Shown here piece after piece: positions 1 to 5,962 of a stretch of DNA of 7,858 bases. Position 1 is the first letter of the stretch. Each line of letters begins with the position of its first letter. Both the position numbers and the translations under genes were made by a program. The DNA is from an uncultured Eubacteriales bacterium. GTDB lineage: Bacteria; Bacillota; Clostridia; Lachnospirales; Anaerotignaceae. The notes beneath the pieces were generated by a model that made no database searches, had not been told where the DNA came from, and was given only the letters and a program-made list of their open reading frames with translations. Where the stretch lies: contig CAKQPE010000091.1 of assembly GCA_934256695.1 (NCBI GenBank), positions 1 through 7,858 of the forward strand, given 5' to 3'.

Positions 1-71
1 TGCCTTCAAGGCATATGCAGGTAAAGGACCCTTATAGGGTCCAAGTCAAACCACCGGCTAAGCCGGTGGTT
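1..71. repeat. cluster of three hairpins at window edge, possibly an IS200/IS605-type element end
   Basis: Three inverted repeats follow one another: TGCCT/AGGCA (1-13), GGACCCT/AGGGTCC with a TAT loop (26-42), and a 10-bp stem AACCACCGGC/GCCGGTGGTT with a 3-nt loop (49-71). They are the most GC-rich stretch for several hundred bases and are followed at once by very AT-rich DNA. Subterminal hairpins of this kind mark the ends of IS200/IS605 (TnpA/TnpB) elements, and a TCAA tetranucleotide sits at 46-49, but no transposase or TnpB reading frame is in the window. It could equally be a terminator or the tail of a structured RNA starting outside the window. Confidence 0.35.
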
Positions 72-391
72 ATGATTGTATTTATTTCAGTGCAATATTT
101 TGGATATATATATTAAAATGTGTGTATATAGGGAATATGTATTTAAATGAGTTTTCAGTCTAATAAAATAATATGGTTTTTTAAGATATATATTTCAGTT
201 ATAAAATATATATTGAACAAATAATTTGTGTAAAAAGGACTTTAGATATATGTAAATGGCAATGGTTTATGTTATAAAACTATTTAAAATATATTTGTTG
301 ATGTAAAAATATACTGTTTATACAAAAATATAGTATAGTTTTTGTGCAATACATATAAAACGTAGACCTAAATAAATAATTAAAGTAAAAG
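72..391. other. AT-rich intergenic stretch, no gene seen
   Basis: About 320 bases of very AT-rich sequence with repeated ATATATA-type runs and frequent stops in all frames. I see no coding region with a ribosome binding site and no recognisable RNA. It ends at the strong promoter at 392-420. Confidence 0.6.
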
Positions 392-420
392 TTGACAAAA
401 ACACATACTGATGATAGTAT
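392..420 (+). promoter_or_regulatory. strong sigma-A-type promoter
   Basis: A perfect -35 box TTGACA (392-397), a 17-nt spacer and a -10 box TAGTAT (415-420) point rightward, with a predicted start near 427. No plausible protein gene follows. The transcript would run through a repeat-rich stretch into the terminator at 518-554. It is one of the best promoter matches in the window by eye. Confidence 0.6.
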
Positions 421-445
421 ATATTCAACAAAAGGAATTGAGCAA

Positions 446-520
446 AAAATCCTAAAAATAAAATCCTTAAAATTAAACCCTTAAAATTAAAAAAACCCTT
501 AAAAAATCCTTAAAAATAAA
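446..520. repeat. degenerate tandem A-rich repeats (CCTTAAAA units)
   Basis: Five imperfect copies of a 13-16-nt unit of the form AAATCCTTAAAATTA lie side by side (about 446-460, 461-474, 475-489, 492-504, 505-520). Units differ by T/C changes in the TCC/CCC core and by small changes in A-run length, which suggests slippage expansion. The array ends directly at the terminator stem. Confidence 0.5.
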
Positions 521-554
521 AACCTTTCGGACTAACCACTTCCGAAAGGTTTTT
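518..554. terminator. bidirectional intrinsic terminator
   Basis: A 14-bp perfect stem AAAAACCTTTCGGA / TCCGAAAGGTTTTT encloses a 9-nt loop (532-540). Rightward it is followed by a long T-rich tail (to about 564). Leftward it ends in TTTTTATTTTTAAGG and begins only 5 nt after the stop of the 560-970 gene. It can therefore end both that gene and the candidate small RNA from the promoter at 392. Confidence 0.8.
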
Positions 555-559
555 ATTTT

Positions 560-970
560 TTATTTGTTGAGATTGTCGATTACTCCGTTAAGCATTTCTG
601 CTGCATCAAGTATACAGTCCTGACATGGTCTTAAAACCTTTCCGGTCTCTATACCTTTTATTTCCTTGCATACAAGAGATTTATTTTTTTCTTCAAACAT
701 TTTTGGTATCTGGGAACAAACCTTATATGTTTCGGCTTTGTTATAACCCTTCTGCTGTGCCATCATTCCGGCTACCATTATAGCACCGCTTACAGCACCG
801 CAGGTTGCTTTCATTCCGCCCATGCCGGCACCGAAACCGCTTGCAAGCTGAAACATTGTTTTTTCGTCAACGCCTACCAGATCGCTGTATGCACAGGCTA
901 TTGACTGAGCGCAGTTAAAGCCTTTTAAATGGTTTTCGCCTGATTTTTCTATTCTTTCTTTGTTATCCAT
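560..970 (-). CDS. C_GCAxxG_C_C family protein (small cysteine-rich, putative redox protein)
   Basis: This 136-residue protein matches the C_GCAxxG_C_C family (TIGR01909/PF09719), common in anaerobes and of unknown biochemical role; redox or metal binding is usually suspected. Visible signatures are FNCAQS (Cys20), the glycine-rich run GFGAGMGGMKATCGAVSGA (Cys57), Cys101 in VCKEIKG and a C-terminal CxxC (Cys116, Cys119). Cys26 and Cys85 are additional. There is no signal peptide or membrane segment, so it is probably cytoplasmic. The ATG is supported by AAGGAG (980-985 on the complement) at normal spacing. It is transcribed alone leftward and ends at the terminator 5 nt downstream. An 11-bp palindrome TACATAATGTA (1031-1041) lies upstream in the likely promoter region. 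Family assignment is firm; function is not known. Confidence 0.9.
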   Translation of the reverse strand: MDNKERIEKSGENHLKGFNCAQSIACAYSDLVGVDEKTMFQLASGFGAGMGGMKATCGAVSGAIMVAGMMAQQKGYNKAETYKVCSQIPKMFEEKNKSLVCKEIKGIETGKVLRPCQDCILDAAEMLNGVIDNLNK

Positions 971-1030
971 GTCACTTTTCTCCTTATATATACACGCTTT
1001 TAATAAAAAATACCACCAGTAACATTTTAC

Positions 1031-1072
1031 TACATAATGTATAAAAAATAAAGTATTGGGCGGTATAAACCG
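1031..1072. promoter_or_regulatory. palindromes upstream of the C_GCAxxG_C_C gene
   Basis: Two short symmetric elements occupy the probable promoter zone of the leftward gene: TACATAATGTA (1031-1041) and CGGT-N4-ACCG (1061-1072). They may be operator sites, but no regulator family is recognised and no clean -35/-10 pair is visible. Confidence 0.25.
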
Positions 1073-1104
1073 ATTTACGTATGACTTTAAAGTTGTCGGT
1101 TTTT

Positions 1105-1234
1105 AAGCCTTCTCCTTTTGGAGAAGGTGTTACAGCGTAAGCTGTGACGGATGAGGGGAAAGATTTTCAAAAGGTTTATTTAAACAGTCCCTCATCCGTC
1201 ACTTCGTGATACCTCCCCCCCAAGGGAAGGCTTT
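1105..1234. repeat. inverted pair of dispersed palindromic repeat units (family R1)
   Basis: Two ~50-bp units of one family face each other. The plus-strand unit (1105-1158) runs from AAGCC to GATGAGGGG; the minus-strand unit (1189-1234) reads AAAGCC to GACGGATGAGGG on the complement. A ~30-bp AT-rich spacer separates them. Each unit contains internal hairpins: CTTCTCC-tttt-GGAGAAG and ACAGC-gtaa-GCTGT in the first, TCAC-ttc-GTGA in the second. Two more units of the same family occur in direct orientation at 7674-7780. The whole could fold into a long cruciform, as in REP/BIME or MITE-like elements. No coding capacity. Confidence 0.75.
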
Positions 1235-1253
1235 AAAAGCATCGCAAATGGAT

Positions 1254-1348
1254 TTCCGAAAAATGCAATGAAATTGCATTTTGATAAAAGTTTTGCTCCG
1301 GCTTTTTCAAAAGCCGGTCGGGGTTTGGGGTGACACCCCAAGGTCTTA
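1254..1348. repeat. dispersed repeat family R2, copy A (three hairpins)
   Basis: This block contains three hairpins in order: AAAATGCAAT-gaa-ATTGCATTTT (1260-1282), CCGGCTTT/AAAGCCGG (1298-1317), and TTGGGGT-gac-ACCCCAA (1325-1341). A related block at 3889-3972 keeps the first and third hairpins with identical stems but changed loops, and has a degenerate middle. It sits between the R1 pair and the promoter of the two-component operon. Confidence 0.7.
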
Positions 1349-1360
1349 AATTTTTGAAAA

Positions 1361-1394
1361 TTTTCATATGCTTTTCACACAGATAATATATAAT
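1361..1394 (+). promoter_or_regulatory. probable promoter of the two-component operon
   Basis: TTTTCA (1361-1366), 17 nt, then TAATAT (1384-1389) gives a moderate sigma-A match; an overlapping perfect TATAAT lies at 1389-1394 with a poorer -35. Either would start transcription about 22-27 nt before the TTG start at 1423. It begins just after repeat R2 copy A. Confidence 0.4.
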
Positions 1395-1408
1395 TAAATT
1401 ATAAATGT

Positions 1409-1414
1409 GGGAGG
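1409..1414 (+). promoter_or_regulatory. ribosome binding site fixing the response-regulator start
   Basis: GGGAGG lies 8 nt before TTG at 1423. The in-frame ATG at 1405 overlaps this site and has no Shine-Dalgarno sequence of its own, so TTG 1423 is preferred. Confidence 0.75.
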
Positions 1415-1422
1415 TGCGTAGC

Positions 1423-2097
1423 TTGCGTAAAATACTTGTTGTTGATGATGAACAGAATATAAGACAGATAATACTTAAATATGCTAAGTTTGAAGGCTAT
1501 GATGCGGAGGAAGCATCAAACGGTCTTGAGGCAGTGGATATGTGCCGAAAAAATGATTATGACTTAATTATAATGGATATTATGATGCCTGAGCTTGACG
1601 GTTTTTCTGCCTGCCGAGAAATACGTAAAACAAAAAATACACCTGTTATAATGCTTTCCGCAAGAGGTGAGGAGTATGACAGAATACATGGTTTTGAAAC
1701 AGGTGTTGACGATTATGTGGTAAAGCCGTTTTCGCCTAAAGAGCTTATGATGCGTGTTTCGGCAATACTTAAACGTGCCGGTGCATATGAGGAAGAAAAT
1801 AAACACGATATATATGAATCGGAAGGACTGAAGGTTGATTTTACGGGAAGAATTGTATACATAGACGGTGAAAGAGTAAATATGTCTCCGAAAGAATACG
1901 AGTTGTTCTTTTATATGGTAAAAAATAAAAATATAGCTTTAAGCAGAGAAAAGATAATAACAGATGTATGGGGCTATGACTTTTTCGGCGGTGACAGAAC
2001 CCTTGATACCCATATAAAGATATTAAGAAAAAGTCTCGGCAAATATAATACAAGAATCGTTACTTTAAGAGGGGTAGGCTATAGATTTGAAGGGTAA
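1423..2097 (+). CDS. OmpR/PhoB-family response regulator
   Basis: DNA-binding response regulator of 224 residues from the TTG start. The receiver domain (about 1-117) has the acidic pair Asp8/Asp9 in LVVDDE, phospho-acceptor Asp52 in IIMDIMMPELDG, the switch Ser in IMLSAR and the conserved Lys101 in VVKPFSP. The C-terminal winged helix (about 130-224) shows the PhoB-type SPKEYELF, a recognition-helix region around RTLDTHIKILRKSLG and the closing LRGVGYRFEG. The longer frame from ATG 1405 would add six residues (MWEVRS) absent from normal receivers and would bury the ribosome binding site. It overlaps the following kinase gene by 11 nt, so the two are translationally coupled and form a cognate pair. 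Target genes cannot be told from context. Confidence 0.93.
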   Translation: MRKILVVDDEQNIRQIILKYAKFEGYDAEEASNGLEAVDMCRKNDYDLIIMDIMMPELDGFSACREIRKTKNTPVIMLSARGEEYDRIHGFETGVDDYVVKPFSPKELMMRVSAILKRAGAYEEENKHDIYESEGLKVDFTGRIVYIDGERVNMSPKEYELFFYMVKNKNIALSREKIITDVWGYDFFGGDRTLDTHIKILRKSLGKYNTRIVTLRGVGYRFEG

Positions 2098-3586
2098 AAA
2101 AATAAGCATAAAATGGAAGTTGATAACATATATGGCCTGCTTTGTTGCTGCGGAATTTATACTGCTTTCGGCTTTCCATATGTTTTTTTTGGACAGCTTT
2201 TATAAGAATATAAAAGTAAATGAGCTTAAAAGTGCCGCAAAAACCATTATTGCCAATGTAGACAACTATGATTTTGAATCGGTTTTAAAGGATACTGCAA
2301 GAGAAGGCGGAATGAGAATAGAGATTTTTGACAGTGAGGGCAATGATATATTCGGCAGTGGTGATACGCCTATGGGAGTCTCGGCTTCGGCTGAAATAAG
2401 AAAAAAATTGTATAATGAAGCAAAAAAGGCCGGAAATACTGTTGAAACATGGAAATCTGTTATAAATAAATCCCGTGATGACTATGCTCCCAACGGAGAT
2501 AAAAATAATCCTGCAAATAAAACCGATATTCAGGACAAATACGATTTTGTCGATGAGGCAGATGCAAGGAATATGCACCGTGACGGACCGGAAATAATTA
2601 TGCTTATTCAGACTGTGGAAATAGACGGGAAAGAGGCGGCAGTGGCTTTAAGTACGGCTCTTACGCCGCTTTTTGCCACAAGAGAGATACTTAATGTGGA
2701 GACTTTGTATATATGCTCTGTTTTGCTTGTGGTATCGGTGATTTTGGCTATACTTATATTCAGAAAAATATCAAAGCCTATTGTGCAGACTAATGAAAAA
2801 GCAATGCTTCTTGCAGGCGGAAATTATGAAGTTGGGTTTGATTCTGATGATTATAAAGAAATAAGTGAACTTAATAATACTCTTGCCTTTGCGGCATCGG
2901 AGCTTAACCGAACGGAAACTTTGCGGCGTGACCTTATGGCGAATATTTCCCATGACCTTAGAACTCCACTTACGATGATAAGGGGATATGCGGAGCTTAT
3001 GCGTGATATACCGGGGGAGGCAAATGATGAAAATATACAGATTATAATAGATGAAACGAACAGGCTCTCAAACCTTGTTACGGATATTCTGGATCTGTCA
3101 AAGCTTCAAAGCGGTGTTGAAAAGCTTAATAAAACGAGATTTTCCATTACAGATTCAATAAACGGTATTCTTAATCGTTACAGCAAGATAAAAGCTATGG
3201 AGGGCTACACAATTAATTTCGAAAATGACGGTGATGTATATATAAATGCCGACAACATAAAAATATCACAGGTGCTGTATAACCTTATTAATAATGCTAT
3301 TAATTATACAGGTGAAGACAATACGGTTACAGTACGCCAGAAGATAAACGGCAACATGGTAAGGATAGAAATTTCCGATACAGGCGACGGAATAGATGAA
3401 GAAAACATTAAGTTCATATGGGACAGATATTATAAGGTAGACAAAACACATAAAAGACCTGTATCCGGTACGGGAATAGGCCTTTCCATAGTAAAAAACA
3501 TACTTGAGCTGCATGGATTTAAGTATGGTGTAATATCCCAAAAAGGTGAGGGAAGCACATTCTATTTTGAAGCCGAAAGGATTTAA
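2087..3586 (+). CDS. membrane sensor histidine kinase
   Basis: Cognate kinase of the preceding regulator, 499 residues, length normal for a two-transmembrane sensor kinase. A basic N-terminus is followed by TM1 (about 12-34), an extracellular sensor region (about 35-204, no recognised fold, rich in charged and Asn residues near 125-170), TM2 (about 205-226), HAMP (about 227-278), HisKA with His289 in NISHDLRTPL, and HATPase_c. The ATPase part shows the N-box around Asn399-Asn403, G1 DTGDGI (431-436) and G2 GTGIGLSI (461-468). The start is TTG at 2087, overlapping the regulator's stop by 11 nt; AGAGGGG (2068-2074) upstream can serve as a ribosome binding site. An in-frame ATG at 2132 would cut into TM1 and is less likely. 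The signal sensed is unknown. Confidence 0.92.
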   Translation: MKGKKISIKWKLITYMACFVAAEFILLSAFHMFFLDSFYKNIKVNELKSAAKTIIANVDNYDFESVLKDTAREGGMRIEIFDSEGNDIFGSGDTPMGVSASAEIRKKLYNEAKKAGNTVETWKSVINKSRDDYAPNGDKNNPANKTDIQDKYDFVDEADARNMHRDGPEIIMLIQTVEIDGKEAAVALSTALTPLFATREILNVETLYICSVLLVVSVILAILIFRKISKPIVQTNEKAMLLAGGNYEVGFDSDDYKEISELNNTLAFAASELNRTETLRRDLMANISHDLRTPLTMIRGYAELMRDIPGEANDENIQIIIDETNRLSNLVTDILDLSKLQSGVEKLNKTRFSITDSINGILNRYSKIKAMEGYTINFENDGDVYINADNIKISQVLYNLINNAINYTGEDNTVTVRQKINGNMVRIEISDTGDGIDEENIKFIWDRYYKVDKTHKRPVSGTGIGLSIVKNILELHGFKYGVISQKGEGSTFYFEAERI

Positions 3587-3800
3587 AGGCAAAGACCGTG
3601 GGCTCTGCCCACACCTGCAAGTCTTCTTGGTCAGGAAATTTGCTTCGCAAATCGGCATGGTCAGAATTTTTGCTACGCAAAAACGACTTCGTCGCCCTGT
3701 TTCTTCGGGTTCTCTAACCGCCGCATCATGGTCAAAGCATTTTCGCTTTGCGAAAACGGTCTGCGACCGCCCCGTTTTCTTCGGGGTGCATACTTTGCGG
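3587..3800. repeat. mosaic of small trinucleotide-loop hairpins
   Basis: At least seven short stem-loops are packed into ~190 bp: GTGGGC-tct-GCCCAC (3598-3612), ATTTGC-ttc-GCAAAT (3638-3652), TTTTTGC-tac-GCAAAAA (3667-3683), CGAC-ttc-GTCG (3684-3694), TTTTCGC-ttt-GCGAAAA (3740-3756), CGGT-N5-ACCG (3757-3769) and CCCCG-N7-CGGGG (3770-3786). TGGTCA precedes several stems (3628, 3658, 3729), giving a repeated TGGTCA-plus-hairpin unit. A 91-codon open frame crossing it (3546-3821) lacks a ribosome binding site and encodes no recognisable domain; I treat it as spurious. The block is GC-richer than its surroundings and resembles mobile palindromic repeats. Confidence 0.6.
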
Positions 3801-3830
3801 TTCCTTAAAGGCTTGATCTAAACTTTTAAT

Positions 3831-3866
3831 ATAAAACACTCCAAAAATATTTTTGGAGTGTTTTAT
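3831..3866. terminator. perfect 36-bp palindrome, terminator between convergent genes
   Basis: ATAAAACACTCCAAAAAT continues into its exact complement, centred at 3848/3849. The GC core ACTCC/GGAGT is flanked by A/T runs on both sides, so it can end rightward transcription of the kinase operon and leftward transcription of the transporter. It lies 245 nt after the kinase stop and 108 nt after the transporter stop. Confidence 0.65.
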
Positions 3867-3888
3867 GTGTTAAGTATAAATTTGTAAG

Positions 3889-3972
3889 TTTTCCAAAAAT
3901 GCAATGGAATTGCATTTTACTAAATTTTTTTCAAAAAATTTTCAGGGTATTGGGGTGAAACCCCAAGGCTTT
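3889..3972. repeat. dispersed repeat family R2, copy B
   Basis: Related to 1254-1348. It keeps the AAAATGCAAT/ATTGCATTTT hairpin (3896-3918, loop GGA instead of GAA) and the TTGGGGT/ACCCCAA hairpin (3950-3966, loop GAA instead of GAC), while the middle GC hairpin is replaced by T/A runs. It ends within 2 nt of the stop codon of the transporter gene. Rightward, the second hairpin is followed by GGCTTTTTT, so it may also act as a terminator. Confidence 0.65.
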
Positions 3973-3973
3973 T

Positions 3974-5122
3974 TTACTTTCCGATATATTCAGGATGTTC
4001 TTTGAGGAACTTTTTGTTCTTTATATGACCTACAATAAGAGCAGGAAGTATAATAATAACTATTCCCAAATATCCACAGTAACCGTATCCGTACTTGATG
4101 ATGTTTGTAAGACCTACCATTGAAAGTCCCATTGAAACAACTATGCCTAAAAGAGACATTATAAAACGTCTTGCTGTAAGGCTTGCAACTATTTTTTCAA
4201 GGTGGCCTACAGACTCAAATCTTACTACAAGGCCGTATATTGATGTAACTCCTGTAGAAATGAAACAGAGGAAAAGAGCTATTGAGTAACAGTAGAATAA
4301 AACAGGACTTTCGAGAGCTTTACAGATATAGATACATGGCAGTGCTGTTGCACCGGCTGCTGTATATTTTGCGTACCAGCCGAGAAGCATTAAGCATGAA
4401 AATGCAAGAGCAAGACCGTTGATTATAAATGAGTAGAGACATGAGCGTGATACGTTCTTTACGGATTTAAGAGAAGCTCCGCAGCTTACCATGGCAGGAA
4501 CGCATACACACTGGAAACCGGCATAAGCGAAAACTTTAAGTATAGGTGTTCCGACACCTGTTGTTGCCCAATGGGTTGACATTACTTCTTTAATTTCGTT
4601 CCAGCCGCCATGTATACCCATTACAAATATTGCAAATATACAAACAAGTATAATGACAGACATTACTGTTGATGCCTTTGCTACAAGCTGGGCACCGAAT
4701 ATGGTAAGAACAAGAAGTATTATACCTACGACAACTACGCCGAGACCATATTGGAAACCGACTTCGGTAAAGAGTGTTGCCGCTCCGGCTATTGCTGCGG
4801 AAACCGCACAAATTACGATTATGAAGAAATAAATTTCGAACAATATTTCAAGTTTATCATATGGATGATAAAGTGCGTCAAAAAGATCTTTATAATTCTT
4901 GCAGCCGCGAGTGTTGTAAAGAATCATAAGTTCACGGATAACAAGAGCCAGTATGCCCATTGAAAGTATAGCCATTATAGGAGCAAACCAGCCGTACTGG
5001 ACATAGTACTGGGTTGCTTGGTTGCCTGTTGCGAAACCGCCGCCGGCATGGGAAGCGAACCATACACAAGAAACAGAAAAGGTTGCTGCAAATGATAATT
5101 TAGGAAAATCTTCATTTGACAT
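3974..5122 (-). CDS. YkvI-like membrane transporter (LeuT-fold type)
   Basis: Integral membrane protein of 382 residues with about ten hydrophobic segments (roughly 10-35, 45-68, 92-120, 125-145, 152-172, 195-215, 230-250, 275-300, 318-338, 345-366). The N-terminal HAGGGFATGNQATQYY resembles the GFASGQE-type unwound first helix of the YkvI family (COG3949), related to the amino-acid carriers of the LeuT fold. It probably carries an amino acid or another small organic solute with a coupling ion; the substrate is not known. The ATG is preceded by AAGGGGG (5130-5136 on the complement) at good spacing. It is monocistronic and divergent from the CoA-transferase across 1.1 kb, which suggests, but does not prove, that it imports that enzyme's amino-acid precursor. 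The protein is notably rich in cysteine within membrane segments. Confidence 0.82.
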   Translation of the reverse strand: MSNEDFPKLSFAATFSVSCVWFASHAGGGFATGNQATQYYVQYGWFAPIMAILSMGILALVIRELMILYNTRGCKNYKDLFDALYHPYDKLEILFEIYFFIIVICAVSAAIAGAATLFTEVGFQYGLGVVVVGIILLVLTIFGAQLVAKASTVMSVIILVCIFAIFVMGIHGGWNEIKEVMSTHWATTGVGTPILKVFAYAGFQCVCVPAMVSCGASLKSVKNVSRSCLYSFIINGLALAFSCLMLLGWYAKYTAAGATALPCIYICKALESPVLFYCYSIALFLCFISTGVTSIYGLVVRFESVGHLEKIVASLTARRFIMSLLGIVVSMGLSMVGLTNIIKYGYGYCGYLGIVIIILPALIVGHIKNKKFLKEHPEYIGK

Positions 5123-5161
5123 GAAATTACCCCCTTAAAAATAATCTTGACATTAAAATTC

Positions 5162-5237
5162 GACAGTCCTTGCTCATTTATAATTTCAGCCGGCATGACG
5201 AGCAAAATATGTACTCAAAAAACGTACGAAAGACTGT
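5162..5237 (-). promoter_or_regulatory. nested inverted repeats in the transporter leader
   Basis: ACAGTC (5163-5168) pairs with GACTGT (5232-5237), and inside it TTGCTC (5170-5175) pairs with GAGCAA (5200-5205), around a GCCGGC palindrome (5189-5194). The leader RNA of the leftward transporter gene could thus fold into a branched structure 40-115 nt before the start codon. No known riboswitch is recognised and no terminator-like hairpin with a U-tract is seen. Confidence 0.25.
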
Positions 5238-5378
5238 TGTGGCAAATGCTCAAAATCAGGTTTAAAAAACCCGTATCAATATACAATAATAACTATATCT
5301 TAAAACTTATATAAAAATAAGCAAAAAAATATATGTGTAATATGACAATAAAATTAATTAAACCTGCTCTTTATTGAT

Positions 5379-5407
5379 AAAGTAGCACATAAAAAAGATA
5401 GTGTCAA
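5379..5407 (-). promoter_or_regulatory. candidate transporter promoter
   Basis: On the complement, TTGACA (5402-5407), a 17-nt spacer and TACTTT (5379-5384) form a promoter with a perfect -35 and a moderate -10. Transcription would begin near 5372, leaving a leader of about 250 nt before the ATG. Confidence 0.45.
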
Positions 5408-5440
5408 TACCTACAGAACGATTTTAATGCAAAATTGTTC

Positions 5441-5462
5441 AGTGTATTAAAAAAAATACACT
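5441..5462. promoter_or_regulatory. inverted repeat AGTGTATT-N6-AATACACT
   Basis: A perfect 8-bp inverted repeat with an A6 centre lies about 35 bp upstream of the predicted transporter -35 box. Position and symmetry fit a binding site for a dimeric regulator; the family is not recognised. Confidence 0.35.
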
Positions 5463-5747
5463 ATAAACAAAAAATTAACAAAGTAAAGGACGAATTTAGT
5501 TTTTAATAATTAACTTATGATTGTGCATATAAAAAATATATGACGTTTTTAAAATATATATGTTTTCAAAAATGCGATAATTTCATGGTTTATGTATAAA
5601 ACACAATAAATAGGCATAATAATAAAATGTAACATTCTATTACGTGGAAGTTAAAAAAATAGTAGAAATAAAATTTATAATGTAAAAGAATCAAAAAATT
5701 ATAGTTTATAAAAAATTTTTTAACAATCTTTCGTACTATCTTTGTTA

Positions 5748-5801
5748 ATGACCATACCAATTCAGTTAAGTCTGAAGCAGGCAGTATATGATGATATATA
5801 A
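5748..5801 (+). pseudogene. possible remnant of a GntR-family regulator N-terminus
   Basis: A 17-codon frame reads MTIPIQLSLKQAVYDDI then stops. The stretch LSLKQAVYDDI resembles the start of GntR-family regulators, where a Leu-rich LxxQVYdxI segment opens the winged-helix domain. The bases here are visibly less AT-rich than the surroundings and look coding. The continuation after the stop does not resume the family pattern in any frame I read, and there is no ribosome binding site. It may be a decayed regulator, or chance. The nearby FadR-type operators make a lost local regulator plausible. Confidence 0.2.
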
Positions 5802-5962
5802 TGTGAAAAAAGAAAAATAAGTCTATTGTTAATTTTTACTAATAAATTTAGCATTAAAATAGGATTGTAAAAATATAATATTTTGTATGTGATGTATACT
5901 GTTCAAAAATGCAATGACTTCATTTTAGAGTATTATACAATAAATTAGTACATTTTTTGTAG

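Larger units (their letters stand above)
427..558 (+). ncRNA. candidate small RNA transcription unit
   Basis: A consensus promoter (392-420) is followed about 90 nt later by a strong intrinsic terminator (518-554) with a U-rich tail, and no credible reading frame lies between. The predicted transcript is about 130 nt, composed of A-rich degenerate repeats ending in a 14-bp hairpin. An AAAGGAA sequence (431-437) runs directly into TTG (438-440), which would start only a five-codon frame, and the spacing is too short for normal initiation. Alternatives are that the promoter once served a lost gene, or that the terminator belongs only to the leftward gene at 560-970. No known RNA family is recognised. 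Confidence 0.35.

Noticed and set aside
438..455. Five-codon frame TTG...TAA after the promoter at 392
   Set aside because: The AAAGGAA site runs directly into the TTG, leaving too little spacing for initiation; more likely non-coding.
446..520. Possible CRISPR array
   Set aside because: Units are short, contiguous and degenerate with no unique spacers.
3546..3821. 91-codon plus-strand open frame over the kinase 3' end and downstream repeats
   Set aside because: No ribosome binding site, no recognisable domain, and its sequence is produced by the hairpin repeats.
4975..5205. 76-codon minus-strand frame covering the transporter leader and start
   Set aside because: It overlaps the well-supported transporter gene in another frame, would need a TTG start and has no good ribosome binding site.
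5195..5314. 39-codon plus-strand frame starting ATG in the transporter leader
   Set aside because: No ribosome binding site, low-complexity C-terminal end, and it is antisense to the transporter leader; no family resemblance.
5441..5462. Inverted repeat AGTGTATT-N6-AATACACT as an intrinsic terminator
   Set aside because: The stem is AT-rich, lacks a proper U-tract in either direction and follows no gene end; kept only as a possible operator.
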